Shown in pieces: positions 24,101 to 32,400 of a stretch of 64,000 bases of DNA. A program made the translations under genes and the position numbers. Below the pieces are notes generated by a model, which did not search any database, was not told the DNA's origin, and was given only the letters and a program-made list of their open reading frames with translations. The stretch comes from Mytilus galloprovincialis. Lineage: Eukaryota > Mollusca > Bivalvia > Mytilida > Mytilidae. The stretch is from NCBI RefSeq assembly GCF_965363235.1, contig NC_134846.1:93862571-93926570 (forward strand), in the 5' to 3' direction. Position 1 is the first letter of the stretch; each line of letters opens with the position of its first letter.

Positions 24101-26004
24101 CAGAACAACTGGATTATTTCACGAGCCTATTATTATGTTGCACTATAACTCTGCTATGGATTCGTTTCATTTTGTGGGTAATTTCAGTTCCTGTTAAAAG
24201 TTTTTGGTTGGTATTTTTTATACAACTGCATGGTTCGTATACTGCTATGATGTCTCCTTTGTTGTCCGAAGACAATAACTTTAGTTTAAGTGAACGAATC
24301 TCTATCAAATTTTACAAGAAGATCCAATACCACAAATGGAGCTTAGGTTGGGATTAATTTTGGGAGTTATGGTTCCAACAATTTCGGAATTAGGGGTCAA
24401 AAAGAAGCATTTTCGTAGTTTCCAGACAATAACTTGTGTGTAATTGCATGGATCTCTCTAAAATTGTACTGCAAGGTTTCATACTACAAAGGGAAGGCTG
24501 AGATTGAGTTTTGGGGTTATTGCTCCAAAAGAGGGGGGGACATTATTTCTGTTTTATTCTGCATAATGACAATCAGGAAGACGCTTAATGAACCATCTAT
24601 CTAGTAAATGACGTTATAAAGGCGAGCATAATTGACGAAGGACCCTACTCAAAAGTTGTCTATTAGATGCCCATAAATAGTGACAATCCAAAGCAGAGTA
24701 GATTTCCTGCATTATCATAATGGAGTTACTCTATATATATATTAAAAACTTATATTTATAAATACATATACCTTTGACTTTCTATCACAACTATTAGATT
24801 TATAATATAGTATTGAAAAAAAGTATTTTACTGGATTAACTATTATTAGGTACATTTAGGATTCAAATTTTGAAGCCAAATATTCATAGATATTAAGGAA
24901 CCACTCAACTTTACCAAAATATACCAAAATTTAACTTTGGAACATGAACTTTACCTGAGAGAGTTAAATCTTTCAGTCTTGGTGAAATAATCCAACACAG
25001 TATTATACTTTTAGAATTGTGGGGATGTGCATTAGTTTATGTTACTAACAAAGTTATCCCAAAAAATCTTATATTGGAACCTGTCTCATGTTTTAAGTTT
25101 GTTGTTGAAATTGAATTGTTCATTTATCATACATTTTATTTGTGTTACAAAGAAGTTTATCATTGATAGTCAATTGATTGTCAGATATATATTTTGTCTA
25201 TTTCCTGCATTTTATGTGACTATTAGATATCAGACCAGTTCCATAAGATATTTAAAGATTTGCAGGCATCCATTGATAATTAAATGGTTTTAAATTTAGA
25301 TTATGTGCTGGCAATGTGCTAGTGGAGGCAGTAAACAGATATTTGAGACCATCAAATGAAAGATTGATGCCCACAAATCTTCAAATACAATACTGTTATC
25401 TCCATTCCATTATGTTACAATGCAACTACAAGAAAACACTGCTAACTCAGACATTTTAAAACAATGATTTCTGTACTGGGTGCACAATTCATACCATCAA
25501 CCTTATTTTTTATGCCTTTTTCAATATAAACAATGTTGCATTAGAATTGATGATTAAAATGTTCTTGTTTCTGAGTTCTTAATAACTGTTTTAACATATA
25601 AATAAGAGGAGTTTTATCAAGTATATTTATATGATACAATAATCTTACAACACAAGTTCATGCTAGACTATACTGAAACATCATAAAACCTGTAAGAGTG
25701 TGATAAATATGTTGAACCAATTTGAGATAAAGATGATATCACATGGGTTTTCTTTTAGAAACAAATTATTCTTATATCTAAATGTCTACTACCCAATAAT
25801 AATTGAAGCCATTTTTTATTTGATTTTTTTTTTAATAAAATGTTAGAATTATTTTCCTCAATCATTGTCATAGATAATATAATGGTAGAGTTGATTAGTT
25901 TGTACATGTCACATGATAATCACATGATATTTGTTTTACAGGAGGACACATCAGGTGACTATAAGAAGGTACTGATGGCTCTGGTAGCACAGGGAGGATA
26001 CTAA
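3142..26004 (+). CDS. Annexin (A7/A11-like), 5'-incomplete, alternatively terminated
   Basis: Annexins bind acidic phospholipid membranes in a calcium-dependent way. Exons with consistent GT-AG borders and phases are 3142-3223, 4069-4163, 4776-4889, 11145-11235, 14213-14292, 15205-15261, 16255-16444, 17132-17190 and 22265-22387, then either 23204-23263 or 25942-26004. They join to about 316-317 residues. All four annexin repeats are present, with calcium loops [27 protein letters not shown] and KGLGTDDRT. The distal acidic caps are LKSELGG, ISDTSGH, IKSEMSG and (D/E)DTSGDY. All four type II calcium sites therefore look intact. The wording, such as [18 protein letters not shown], is closest to my memory of ANXA7/ANXA11. 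The first exon seen starts mid-protein ([11 protein letters not shown]); the start codon and any Pro/Gly/Tyr-rich N-terminus were not found. The longest introns are full of tandem repeats and transposons. Confidence 0.93.
5095..5415. repeat. 22-bp minisatellite in an annexin intron
   Basis: About 14 copies of CCAATGGGATATTTCTGCCA plus TT occur, with variant copies reading GACATC or GGCATT. Because 22 is not a multiple of three and the unit has few stops, several frames stay open on both strands; none is coding. Confidence 0.9.
5636..6625. mobile_element. Pearl/Helitron-like element with about 165-bp tandem core
   Basis: The head (about 5640-5700) has the inverted words GTCTCGCC and AAAAAGCGAGAC. 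It is followed by about five or six degenerate copies of a roughly 165-bp unit that starts GTGATTAGGTCAGTTTA and ends in CATGGTCTATTGACTTTGAA. The tail reads AAAAAGGTGAGACATATCTC. A short head, a tandem core and a short tail is the known layout of bivalve pearl elements, regarded as non-autonomous Helitrons. A similar head occurs at 9.4 kb. The assignment is inference. Confidence 0.5.
6626..7850. other. Annexin intron segment; possible CpG-richer promoter-like stretch at its end
   Basis: No confirmed gene is present. From about 7190 the base composition changes: more CpG (ATCGTCGAATC, TACGTAGTACTACGTCAG, GCCCGACGG) than in the AT-rich surroundings, leading into the open frame at 7851. I see no clear TATA box. 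Confidence 0.35.
7851..7959 (+). CDS. Candidate first coding exon of an unrecognised gene
   Basis: The ATGACAATGG context opens a frame reading [20 protein letters not shown] and then [17 protein letters not shown] possible donor, GCAG|gtgaca, follows at 7960. Without splicing, the frame runs on to a stop at 8007-8009 (52 residues). The composition (mixed, charged, A at -3 and G at +4 around the second ATG) is unlike the repetitive surroundings, and a CpG-richer stretch precedes it. It lies in an annexin intron on the same strand. Splicing onto annexin exon 11145 would not keep frame, so it is not simply an alternative annexin start. I do not recognise the protein, and it could be chance or a retrocopy fragment. 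Confidence 0.3.
8010..8369. other. Intron stretch without recognised features
   Basis: This is AT-rich sequence between the candidate exon and the 120-bp array. Nothing supportable was seen on either strand. Confidence 0.4.
8370..9290. repeat. About 120-bp tandem repeat, roughly eight diverged copies
   Basis: Each unit contains CTCCTGTTTGAGAACTT, GATCCCCACCCCTAAACCAT, ATTCATGTATGGGACAATAT and AAATGAAATATAGGGG in that order. Copies differ by several per cent and by indels. Several short minus-strand frames arise only from the repeated unit. Confidence 0.85.
9400..10650. mobile_element. Pearl/Helitron-like element with about 190-bp tandem core
   Basis: The head holds GTCGAGCCTTCGAC, AAAAAGCGAGACTAAG and a CGTCGTCGG microsatellite (9400-9490). 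Six copies of a roughly 191-bp unit follow, each opening with ATTCACTCTGTGGTTAAAGT (near 9500, 9692, 9883, 10074, 10265 and, more diverged, 10456). The tail has GTAGGCGAGACACT and the palindrome GGGTTCCGTGGAACCC (about 10634-10649). A terminal hairpin suits a Helitron-type 3' end, but no CTRR end was seen. The arginine-run and other frames here are products of the microsatellite and tandem copies. Confidence 0.55.
11145..11235 (+). CDS. Annexin exon starting repeat 2; its 3' end seeds the 62-bp array
   Basis: This exon encodes [20 protein letters not shown] and then [10 protein letters not shown], ending one base into the next codon, which exon 14213 completes (giving [11 protein letters not shown]). 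The last 35 bases and the first 27 intron bases are the founding unit of the array that fills the following intron. Only the first donor keeps the frame: reading past it gives an immediate in-frame TAA within GTAAGTAA. Confidence 0.92.
11201..13745. repeat. 62-bp minisatellite made of an exon end plus its splice donor
   Basis: About 40 units occur, each containing GGAAATTATTGCTACATACA and AAAAGATgtaagtaacaggt followed by CATAGGTCAAATAAACAGAT. The first unit straddles the end of annexin exon 11145-11235, and every later unit repeats the exon end with the donor. A block of nine units (558 bp) is itself duplicated: rare variants such as AGAAACAGGAAATTATAGAT recur at 11761 and 12319. Copies decay toward the right end. 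Confidence 0.95.
14293..15204. other. Annexin intron with dispersed repeat
   Basis: From about 14350 to 14530 the sequence resembles a dispersed family also seen near 53990-54110 (CAAATGGCAAAATC, GGCA-TTTCT, AACCTGGTTTTA-ACTAGCT). The rest, about 14530-15200, holds nothing I can name; it includes a short repeated phrase around TTTGCCA(A/C)TGGACATT at about 14932 and 15011. Confidence 0.45.
15425..15845. mobile_element. Dispersed mussel-type repeat (family A)
   Basis: It contains ATGATTGCCAATGAGACAAC, GCCTTCAACAATGATCAAAG, GACTTGGGACAGGCACATAC and GGCAGGGTTTAAACATGTTA, in the same order as partial copies near 27955-28345, 28915-29110 and 54620-55000. It is non-coding and its transposon class is unknown to me. 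Family membership is seen directly between copies in the window. Confidence 0.65.
17571..17766. mobile_element. Relic of the CTGTGGATTCAT MITE family
   Basis: GATTCATTTTTTTTCGTGGG and GTACCAATTTTTGTGG near the left, and TATCCACAGTAATC at the right, match the ends of the MITE at 2894-3101, with a longer unrelated centre. It abuts the 45-bp array. Confidence 0.4.
17765..22196. repeat. 45-bp minisatellite, about 98 copies, in an annexin intron
   Basis: The unit is TTGATTGATTGATAATTGGT plus TGCTTTACGTCCACCACATA plus TCCTA, with variable positions (A/G at GGTTRC; CCACC, CAGCA, CCCACA or CCAAACA; TGATGGAT or TGATCGAT). A block of 22 units recurs with a 990-bp offset (17881 matches 18871, and 18061 matches 19051). 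Between about 19890 and 20460 several units are 3 bp longer (TTGATCATTGATAATTGG). Since 45 is divisible by three, minus-strand frames stay open for up to 575 codons with a 15-residue period. These are array products, not genes. Confidence 0.97.
22388..23203. other. Annexin intron before the first terminal exon
   Basis: Nothing is recognised beyond repeats of the phrase TCTCCC(C)TTTATT. The open frame at 22686-23015 has no recognisable domain and is AT-driven. Confidence 0.4.
23204..23263 (+). CDS. Annexin alternative terminal exon 1
   Basis: After TTTATTTCAG this exon reads [19 protein letters not shown] and a stop. It starts in the phase needed after ...KSLDTFIR in exon 22265-22387 and supplies the last helix of annexin repeat 4 with its acidic calcium cap. 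A poly(A) signal follows 66 bases after the stop. It parallels the exon at 25942, and the two cannot be used together because each has its own stop. Confidence 0.8.
   Translation, partial: DDTSGDYKIILCSLIGASK
23329..23334 (+). terminator. Poly(A) signal AATAAA after terminal exon 1
   Basis: This AATAAA lies 66 bases downstream of the stop of the first terminal exon and would give a short 3' UTR. Confidence 0.5.
23335..25941. other. Sequence between the two annexin terminal exons
   Basis: About 23650-24080 carries an irregular repeat of TTTGGATCATTGCATTTCA-like phrases at roughly 40-60 base spacing. About 24100-24720 resembles a dispersed repeat (GTTATTGCTCCAAAAG, GGCGAGCATAATTGACGAAG), but I could not confirm a second copy in the window. 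The remainder is AT-rich and shows nothing I can name. Confidence 0.4.
25942..26004 (+). CDS. Annexin alternative terminal exon 2
   Basis: After TTGTTTTACAG this exon reads [20 protein letters not shown] and a stop. It joins in phase to exon 22265-22387. Its wording is closer to the usual annexin C-terminus than the exon at 23204, so it is probably the ancestral end. Confidence 0.88.
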   Translation, partial: EDTSGDYKKVLMALVAQGGY

Positions 26005-26237
26005 TCAGTGGACCGTGACATTTCTTTGTATAGTCTCCATTCTACAGCAACATTTGTCATTTAAAAGTTTTGGCAGCATTTCTTTACTGTTGATTTTTGT
26101 GGGGGAAAACACATGTATAAATTTAACTGTCAAAACACTTTTTCAATTTTATATTTATTAGATTCTGTAGTTATGTAAACTTGTATTATTCTAAGAAATT
26201 TTATGGTTTTGTTTTAATAAGTTTTTATGGATTGTAA

Positions 26238-26243
26238 AATAAA
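26238..26243 (+). terminator. Poly(A) signal AATAAA after terminal exon 2
   Basis: This AATAAA lies 234 bases after the stop codon. Further AATAAA motifs downstream (near 26696 and 27745) could give longer 3' UTRs. Confidence 0.45.
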
Positions 26244-29200
26244 GGCAGGAGGGGACTGTTTTTTTTTTTGTATCTTTATCAAACATCCACAAGAACCTTT
26301 TAATGCAAATTTGCATAATATAACAGCATGGTTTTCTTGTATCAAGATTGTTCCTGTAGACTCATCATCCTTTATAAGGTAATTGTACTGTAAGAGTTGT
26401 CTCCGTTGCTGTAATCTCATCATCCTTTATAAGGTAATTGTACTGTAAGAGTCGTCTCCCTTGGAACAGTACTAGTCAGTGTGTTTCTATGTGGTAAACA
26501 AATAAGTTCCATACTTTAAAAGGTAGAGAAATTTTAAAAACAAATGCATATTGTTTGTTGATTTAAACAATGGAGTATATTTAGTGCTTGGTGTATGTGT
26601 TGACAGAATAGTTTTACATGGTGTAAAGTGTTACAATGTTAAAATGTTAAAGTGTTGGACCTTTGATTCAATTTTGTCTTTCCCTTTTTTATATGAATAA
26701 AAAAGAGCTTTTCATTGAATACAATTTTAATTAACTGAATCAATGTTATAGATTCCAATCTCAAAGTTCAATGCATTTCAAATTTTAGAAGTTTTAAAAT
26801 GGATTTAATTGTTCAAGTATTAGCTTGTCAGTTTAATTAAAGGTGAAGTGTCTTGTAATTTTGTTCCCTATGACAAGCTGTACCTTTTAATTTGTTCTCC
26901 ACTTGGATGTCTGGATGTCCACTACCCCATGAAATAGCAGAATCTATAGGAGTGAAAATGAGATGGCAAACTATGGCAATAATAGCGTTTAAGTTTTATG
27001 CATGTTATAAAAGTTTTTTGTTACATTGTGTGTTAAATGTGCCTAATTTATGTGTATTATCAGTCAAGTAGATATGTTATAGTGCTTCAACTAACACCTA
27101 CGTATCAACATTATCTTTAATTTTACAATGATTTGTTATTTACATTGATTTTTTTCTTTAATTTATTTAAAAATGCTGATTAACTTCAACTAGTATAACT
27201 TTAATACAACTAATCTAATATTATAAATCTAATATTTTTAATTCTCACACCATTTATATTTAACCTTTACCACAGCAGATAGAGCATAATAAATCCTGAT
27301 AAATCATAAATATTAAAAGAAGGAGAATAATTATTGGTATTACACAAATATTAACTAAATAATTTAATATTTTCAGTATTTCTCATATAAAAAAATTCTA
27401 TAGATCGGTTACAAAATTTCTCTTATCCCCTTTTCCTATTTAATATTTTCAACTTTCTAAATTTATTACCTCCCTTATATTTCTAAATTTATTATCTCCC
27501 TTATATTCCAATATTGTTTGACTGTTGTTCACTGGAGATGTTGTAATAGATTAGAATCATTTAAATTGTGTTTATTTGAAGGAACGATTATCTCCCTTGA
27601 TTAAACTATAGATTAGTTAGTTGTCATCAATAAATGAAATATGCCCCCTAATTTAAGTATTTGTGTTCATTAGAAGTCATGGTTTCCTTTATATAGATGT
27701 ATTTGTTACTGCTATATTATTTAAATACTTCAAATTTTATATTAAATAAACATTTCAAAAGTTGTATTTTATTTTATTGATACTATTTAATAATTTGGTA
27801 CTGTGACCCTTATAAAGTAGAAATGGTTTAAAGATAAGTATTTAGAAATTTTTCCTGATTTTCCATTCTTCTTTTCATCCATTTTGGATGAAGGTTTATG
27901 TCTGAAATGTGGGCTTCTTGACTTAATTTAGCGAGTTGTTAGAAGGTACTTAATATAAAAAAGAGAAGATATGATATGATTACTAATACAGCAACTATCC
28001 AACAAAGACCAAATGACCTTGATATAAGCAACTAGAGGTCACAGCACGGCCCTCAACAATGAGTAAATACAAAGTTATATGCTAGTCCCAGCATGACAAT
28101 GTTATGCAATGGAAAAGAGAAATTCAAAGGCCTGATTAGCATTCAAACAATAAACAAATATGATAGACAGCAATTAACACCAGCCACTTGAAAGAGAAAT
28201 TCCAAGGCCTGATTTATGTTTAAACAATAAACAAATATGATAGACAGCAACCAATAACAACCACTAAACTACAGGCTCATGACTTTTGAGACTGAGTTGG
28301 TACAGGCACTTACAGAAAATGTACAGAATGTGGCAGGATAATACATGATGGAGAATTCATTCAGGATTTGATTTGTGTCTTTTGCAATAATTGGGTACAA
28401 AGTGTCCTTATTGATGTGTCTTGGTCGTTGCATTCTCTGCATATGTAGGTCTTATAACTACTTGAGATAAAGAGAAAATCTTTTTCGTTTGATCATTTAT
28501 TTGCTGTTGACATTATACTCTTGTTAGTTATTGTGTCTGAATTTTGATATTTTCCCAAAAGAAAGTCAAAAAACATTGTTCTGACAATAGTGACCAGTAT
28601 TTTTGAAAACTTAGCTGCACCAAAAATTTAAATCATTGAAATTTCTTGTTGTTTTTTATGTTGGGTTACTGTCTGTTTGACATATCTAGAGTTCATCAGT
28701 CTACAGAGGAGGACATACATGATAACACAAGTCCAATGTCTATACTAATTTAGATGTTATAAAAATTCACCATATCAGAATATAAAGAACTCTGGGTTAT
28801 ATCACTATTTTTACATCAAGTGAAAATAATATTACATTATCAGTTGAATTTGTATTGTTTTGAATTTTATTAACCATCTGCAACATCTCGATATATGCTT
28901 TTAAAAACAATACCAATATAAAATAAGAAGATGTGGCATGATTGTCAATGAGACAACTCTCCACAAGAGACAATATGAATTTAATGTCTACAGGACACAG
29001 TATGGACTCAACAATAAGCAAAACCCATATAGCACAGAAAACTTTAAAAGACCCCAAAATGAAATTTTTTTAAAAATTCAAACGAGAAAACTGAGGGCCT
29101 GATTTATGAACAAAGCAATAAAAGAAAAACATTTAAAAAATGCATTAGATTATTGAAAGGTGAACTTAAAATGTGACGTCAACTTGACACAATTGATAAC

Positions 29201-29434
29201 AAGAATGTGTCCACAGTACATGGATGCCCCACCCACACTATCATTTTCTATGTTTAGAGGACCGTGAAATTGGGGTCAAAACTTCAACTTTATCCAAAAC
29301 TACCTTGTCTGACCAAAAAAAACTTTAACCTGAAGCGGGACAGACCAATGAACGGATGCACAGACTGAAAAATTTAATGCTCATAGATGGGGCATAAACT
29401 CATTCATGAATTGTCTACTTTTAACAATAACAAG
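26244..29434. other. Region between the convergent annexin and thioredoxin genes
   Basis: I see no gene here. A segment of about 59 bp containing CTCATCATCCTTTATAAGGT is tandemly duplicated at about 26350-26460. Dispersed family A fragments lie at about 27955-28345 and 28915-29110. Another repeat-like block (CAAGAATGTGTCCACAGTAC to GATGGGGCATAAA) lies at about 29200-29400. The short frames in this region have no recognisable content. Confidence 0.45.
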
Positions 29435-29440
29435 TTTATT
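29435..29440 (-). terminator. Poly(A) signal for the thioredoxin gene
   Basis: AATAAA on the minus strand, 51 bases after the TGA stop at 29491-29493. Confidence 0.5.
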
Positions 29441-29490
29441 TAACACAAAACTATAAATATATATTGGCAATAGAGATTTAAAGTGCTTTT

Positions 29491-32400
29491 TCATATCACT
29501 AAATTGTCTACAAATTTTTTGATTTGTTCCTCACTTTTAAGTCCTCGAATCTTACTAAAAACTTGTCCATTCTTCATTCCAATCAGGGTTGGCATAATCT
29601 TGACCTGAAAAACAAAATAAGATTTATAACAAAATGTTAATAATTTTGCTGATTTTTATATATGATTTTAATGCCTTATCTTTTTGTTTTGGTGTAAAAT
29701 TTGCACATCAACTGATTGAGTTCTCTTATCTGCAACTCATTTATCTGGGGGATATTTCACACAAATTTATTTTATTTACTTTGTTGATTTTTAACAAGAT
29801 TTTCAAAGCAAAAATCTGATTTGGGAATGTTTTGAGCCTGACATAAAGAAAAATCATATATACCCCAGACTTATCCTGTACATATGTCTTCGTCAAACTT
29901 GGACAGAGCCAAAGACAAAGAAGTCATATATACACCAGATTTACCCTGTACATGTGTCTTAGTCAAACTTGGACGGGTGTTTACTCCTGTATAAATAAAG
30001 TCATATATACCTCAGTCTTACTCTGTACATGTGACTTAGTCAAACTTGGACGGCTGTTAACATCTAGACAAATAAGGCATCTATACCCAAGATTTACTCT
30101 GTACATGTGACTTAATCAACTTGGACGACGTTTTTACATCTAGACAAATAAGTCATATATAACTCAGATCTACTGTACATATTTTTGTCAAATTTGGACA
30201 ACTGTTTACACCTTCACAAAGGAGTCATATATATCCCAGATTTAATCTGTACATGTGTCTTAGTCAAACTTGGAGAGCTGTTTACACCTAGACAAATTAG
30301 TCATATATACCTCAGATCTACTGTGTACATATGTCTTAGTCAAACTTGGGACTGTTGTTTAAATCTAAACAAAGGAATCACATATATACCCCAGATTTAC
30401 CCTGTACATGTGTCTGAGTCAAACTTGGACGGAGCCGGGGACAAAGAAGTCATACATACCCCATATTTACCCTGTAAATGTGTCTTAGTCAAACTTGGAT
30501 GGAGCCAAAGACAAAGAAGTCATACATACCCCAGATTTACCCTGTAAATGTGTCTTAGTCAAACTTGGACGGAGCCAAAGACAAAGAAGTCATACATACC
30601 CCAGATTTACCCTGTAAATGTGTCTTAGTCAAACTTGAACGGAGCCAAAGACAAAGAAGTCATACATACCCCAGATTTACCCTGTAAATGTGTCTTAGTC
30701 AAACTTGTATGGAGCCAAAGACAAAGAAGTCATACATACCCCAGATTTACCCTGTAAATGTGTCTTAGTCAAACTTGGACAGAGCCAAAGACAAAGAAGT
30801 CATACATACCCCAGATTTACCCTGTAAATGTGTCTTAGTCAAACTTGGATGGAGCCAAAGACAAAGAAGTCATACATACCCCTGATTTTCCCTGTACATA
30901 TGTCTTAGCCAAAGTTCTATGGCTGTCTACATCAACTTTAAAATAATTTATGACTGTTCCATAGGAAACTATAATGTCTTCAAGTATGGGTGCCATTACT
31001 GCACATGGAACACAAGTTCTAAAAATTAAAAATATATTGTAAATATGTTAAATTTATAAAAAAAAAAAGGACATGCAGGTATAACAATTGTATCAATTAC
31101 TTTTGGTAATATTTTCCTTAGTGTTCAGTATTTTTTCTTGTTTTGCTTTTTAAATAGAAAACTAATAACTGAGCCACACAAACACCACCAAAAACTAGGA
31201 GTAATCTTTGGTGTCCCAGAAGAGTAAGCAGATCCCTGTTCTTGTAAATCAACTGTTAGTTTGTGATTGTTTGTCAATAATACTGCTTTCTGTGTAGCTA
31301 CCTGCATATGAAATTGTTCTGGTTACATTGTAGCTAACTGTATATGACATTAAACTGGTTACTTTGTAGTTGTGTGACATTAAACTGTGAAATTAAAATA
31401 ATTACCTTGTAGTTGTGTGACATTATACTGATTACATTGTAGTTGTGTGACATTATACTGGTTACATCGTAGTTGTGTGACATTATACTGGTTACATTGT
31501 AGTTGTGTGACATTAAACTGATTACATCGTAGTTGTGTGACATTATACTGGTTACATTGTAGTTGTGTGACATTATACTGGTTACATCGTAGTTGTGTGA
31601 CATTATACTGGTTACATTGTAGTTGTGTGACATTATACTGGTTACATCGTAGTTGTGTGACATTATACTGGTTCCATCATAGTTGTGTGACATTATACTG
31701 GTTACATTGTAGTTGTGTGACATTATACTGGTTACATCGTAGTTGTGTGACATTATACTGGTTACATTGTAGTTGTGTGACATTATACTGGTTACATTGT
31801 AGTTTAGTGACATTATACTGGTAACATTGTAGTTGTGGCACATTATACTGATTACATTGTAGTTGTGTGACACTATACTGGTTACATTGTAGTTGTGGTA
31901 CATTATACTGATTACATTGAAGTTGTGTGACATTATACTGATTACATTGTCGTTGTGTGACATTAAACTGATTACATCGTAGTTGTGTGACATTATACTG
32001 ATTACATTGTAGTTGTGTGACATTTAACTGATTACATCATAGTTGTGGTACATTATACTGATTACATTGTAGTTGTGTGACATTTAACTGATTGCATCAT
32101 AGTTGTGTGACATTATACTGATTACCTCGTAGTTGTGTGACATTATACTGATTACATTGTAGTTGTGTGACATTATACTGATTACATTGTAGTTCTGTGA
32201 CATTATACTGGTTACATCGTAGTTGTGTGACATTATACTGGTTACATTGTAGTTGTGTGACATTATACTGGTTACATTCATTATACTGGTTACATTGTAG
32301 TTGTGTGACATTATACTGGTTACATTGTAGTTGTGGTACATTATACTGATTACATTGTAGTTGTGTGACACTATACTGGTTACATTGTAGTTGTGGTACA

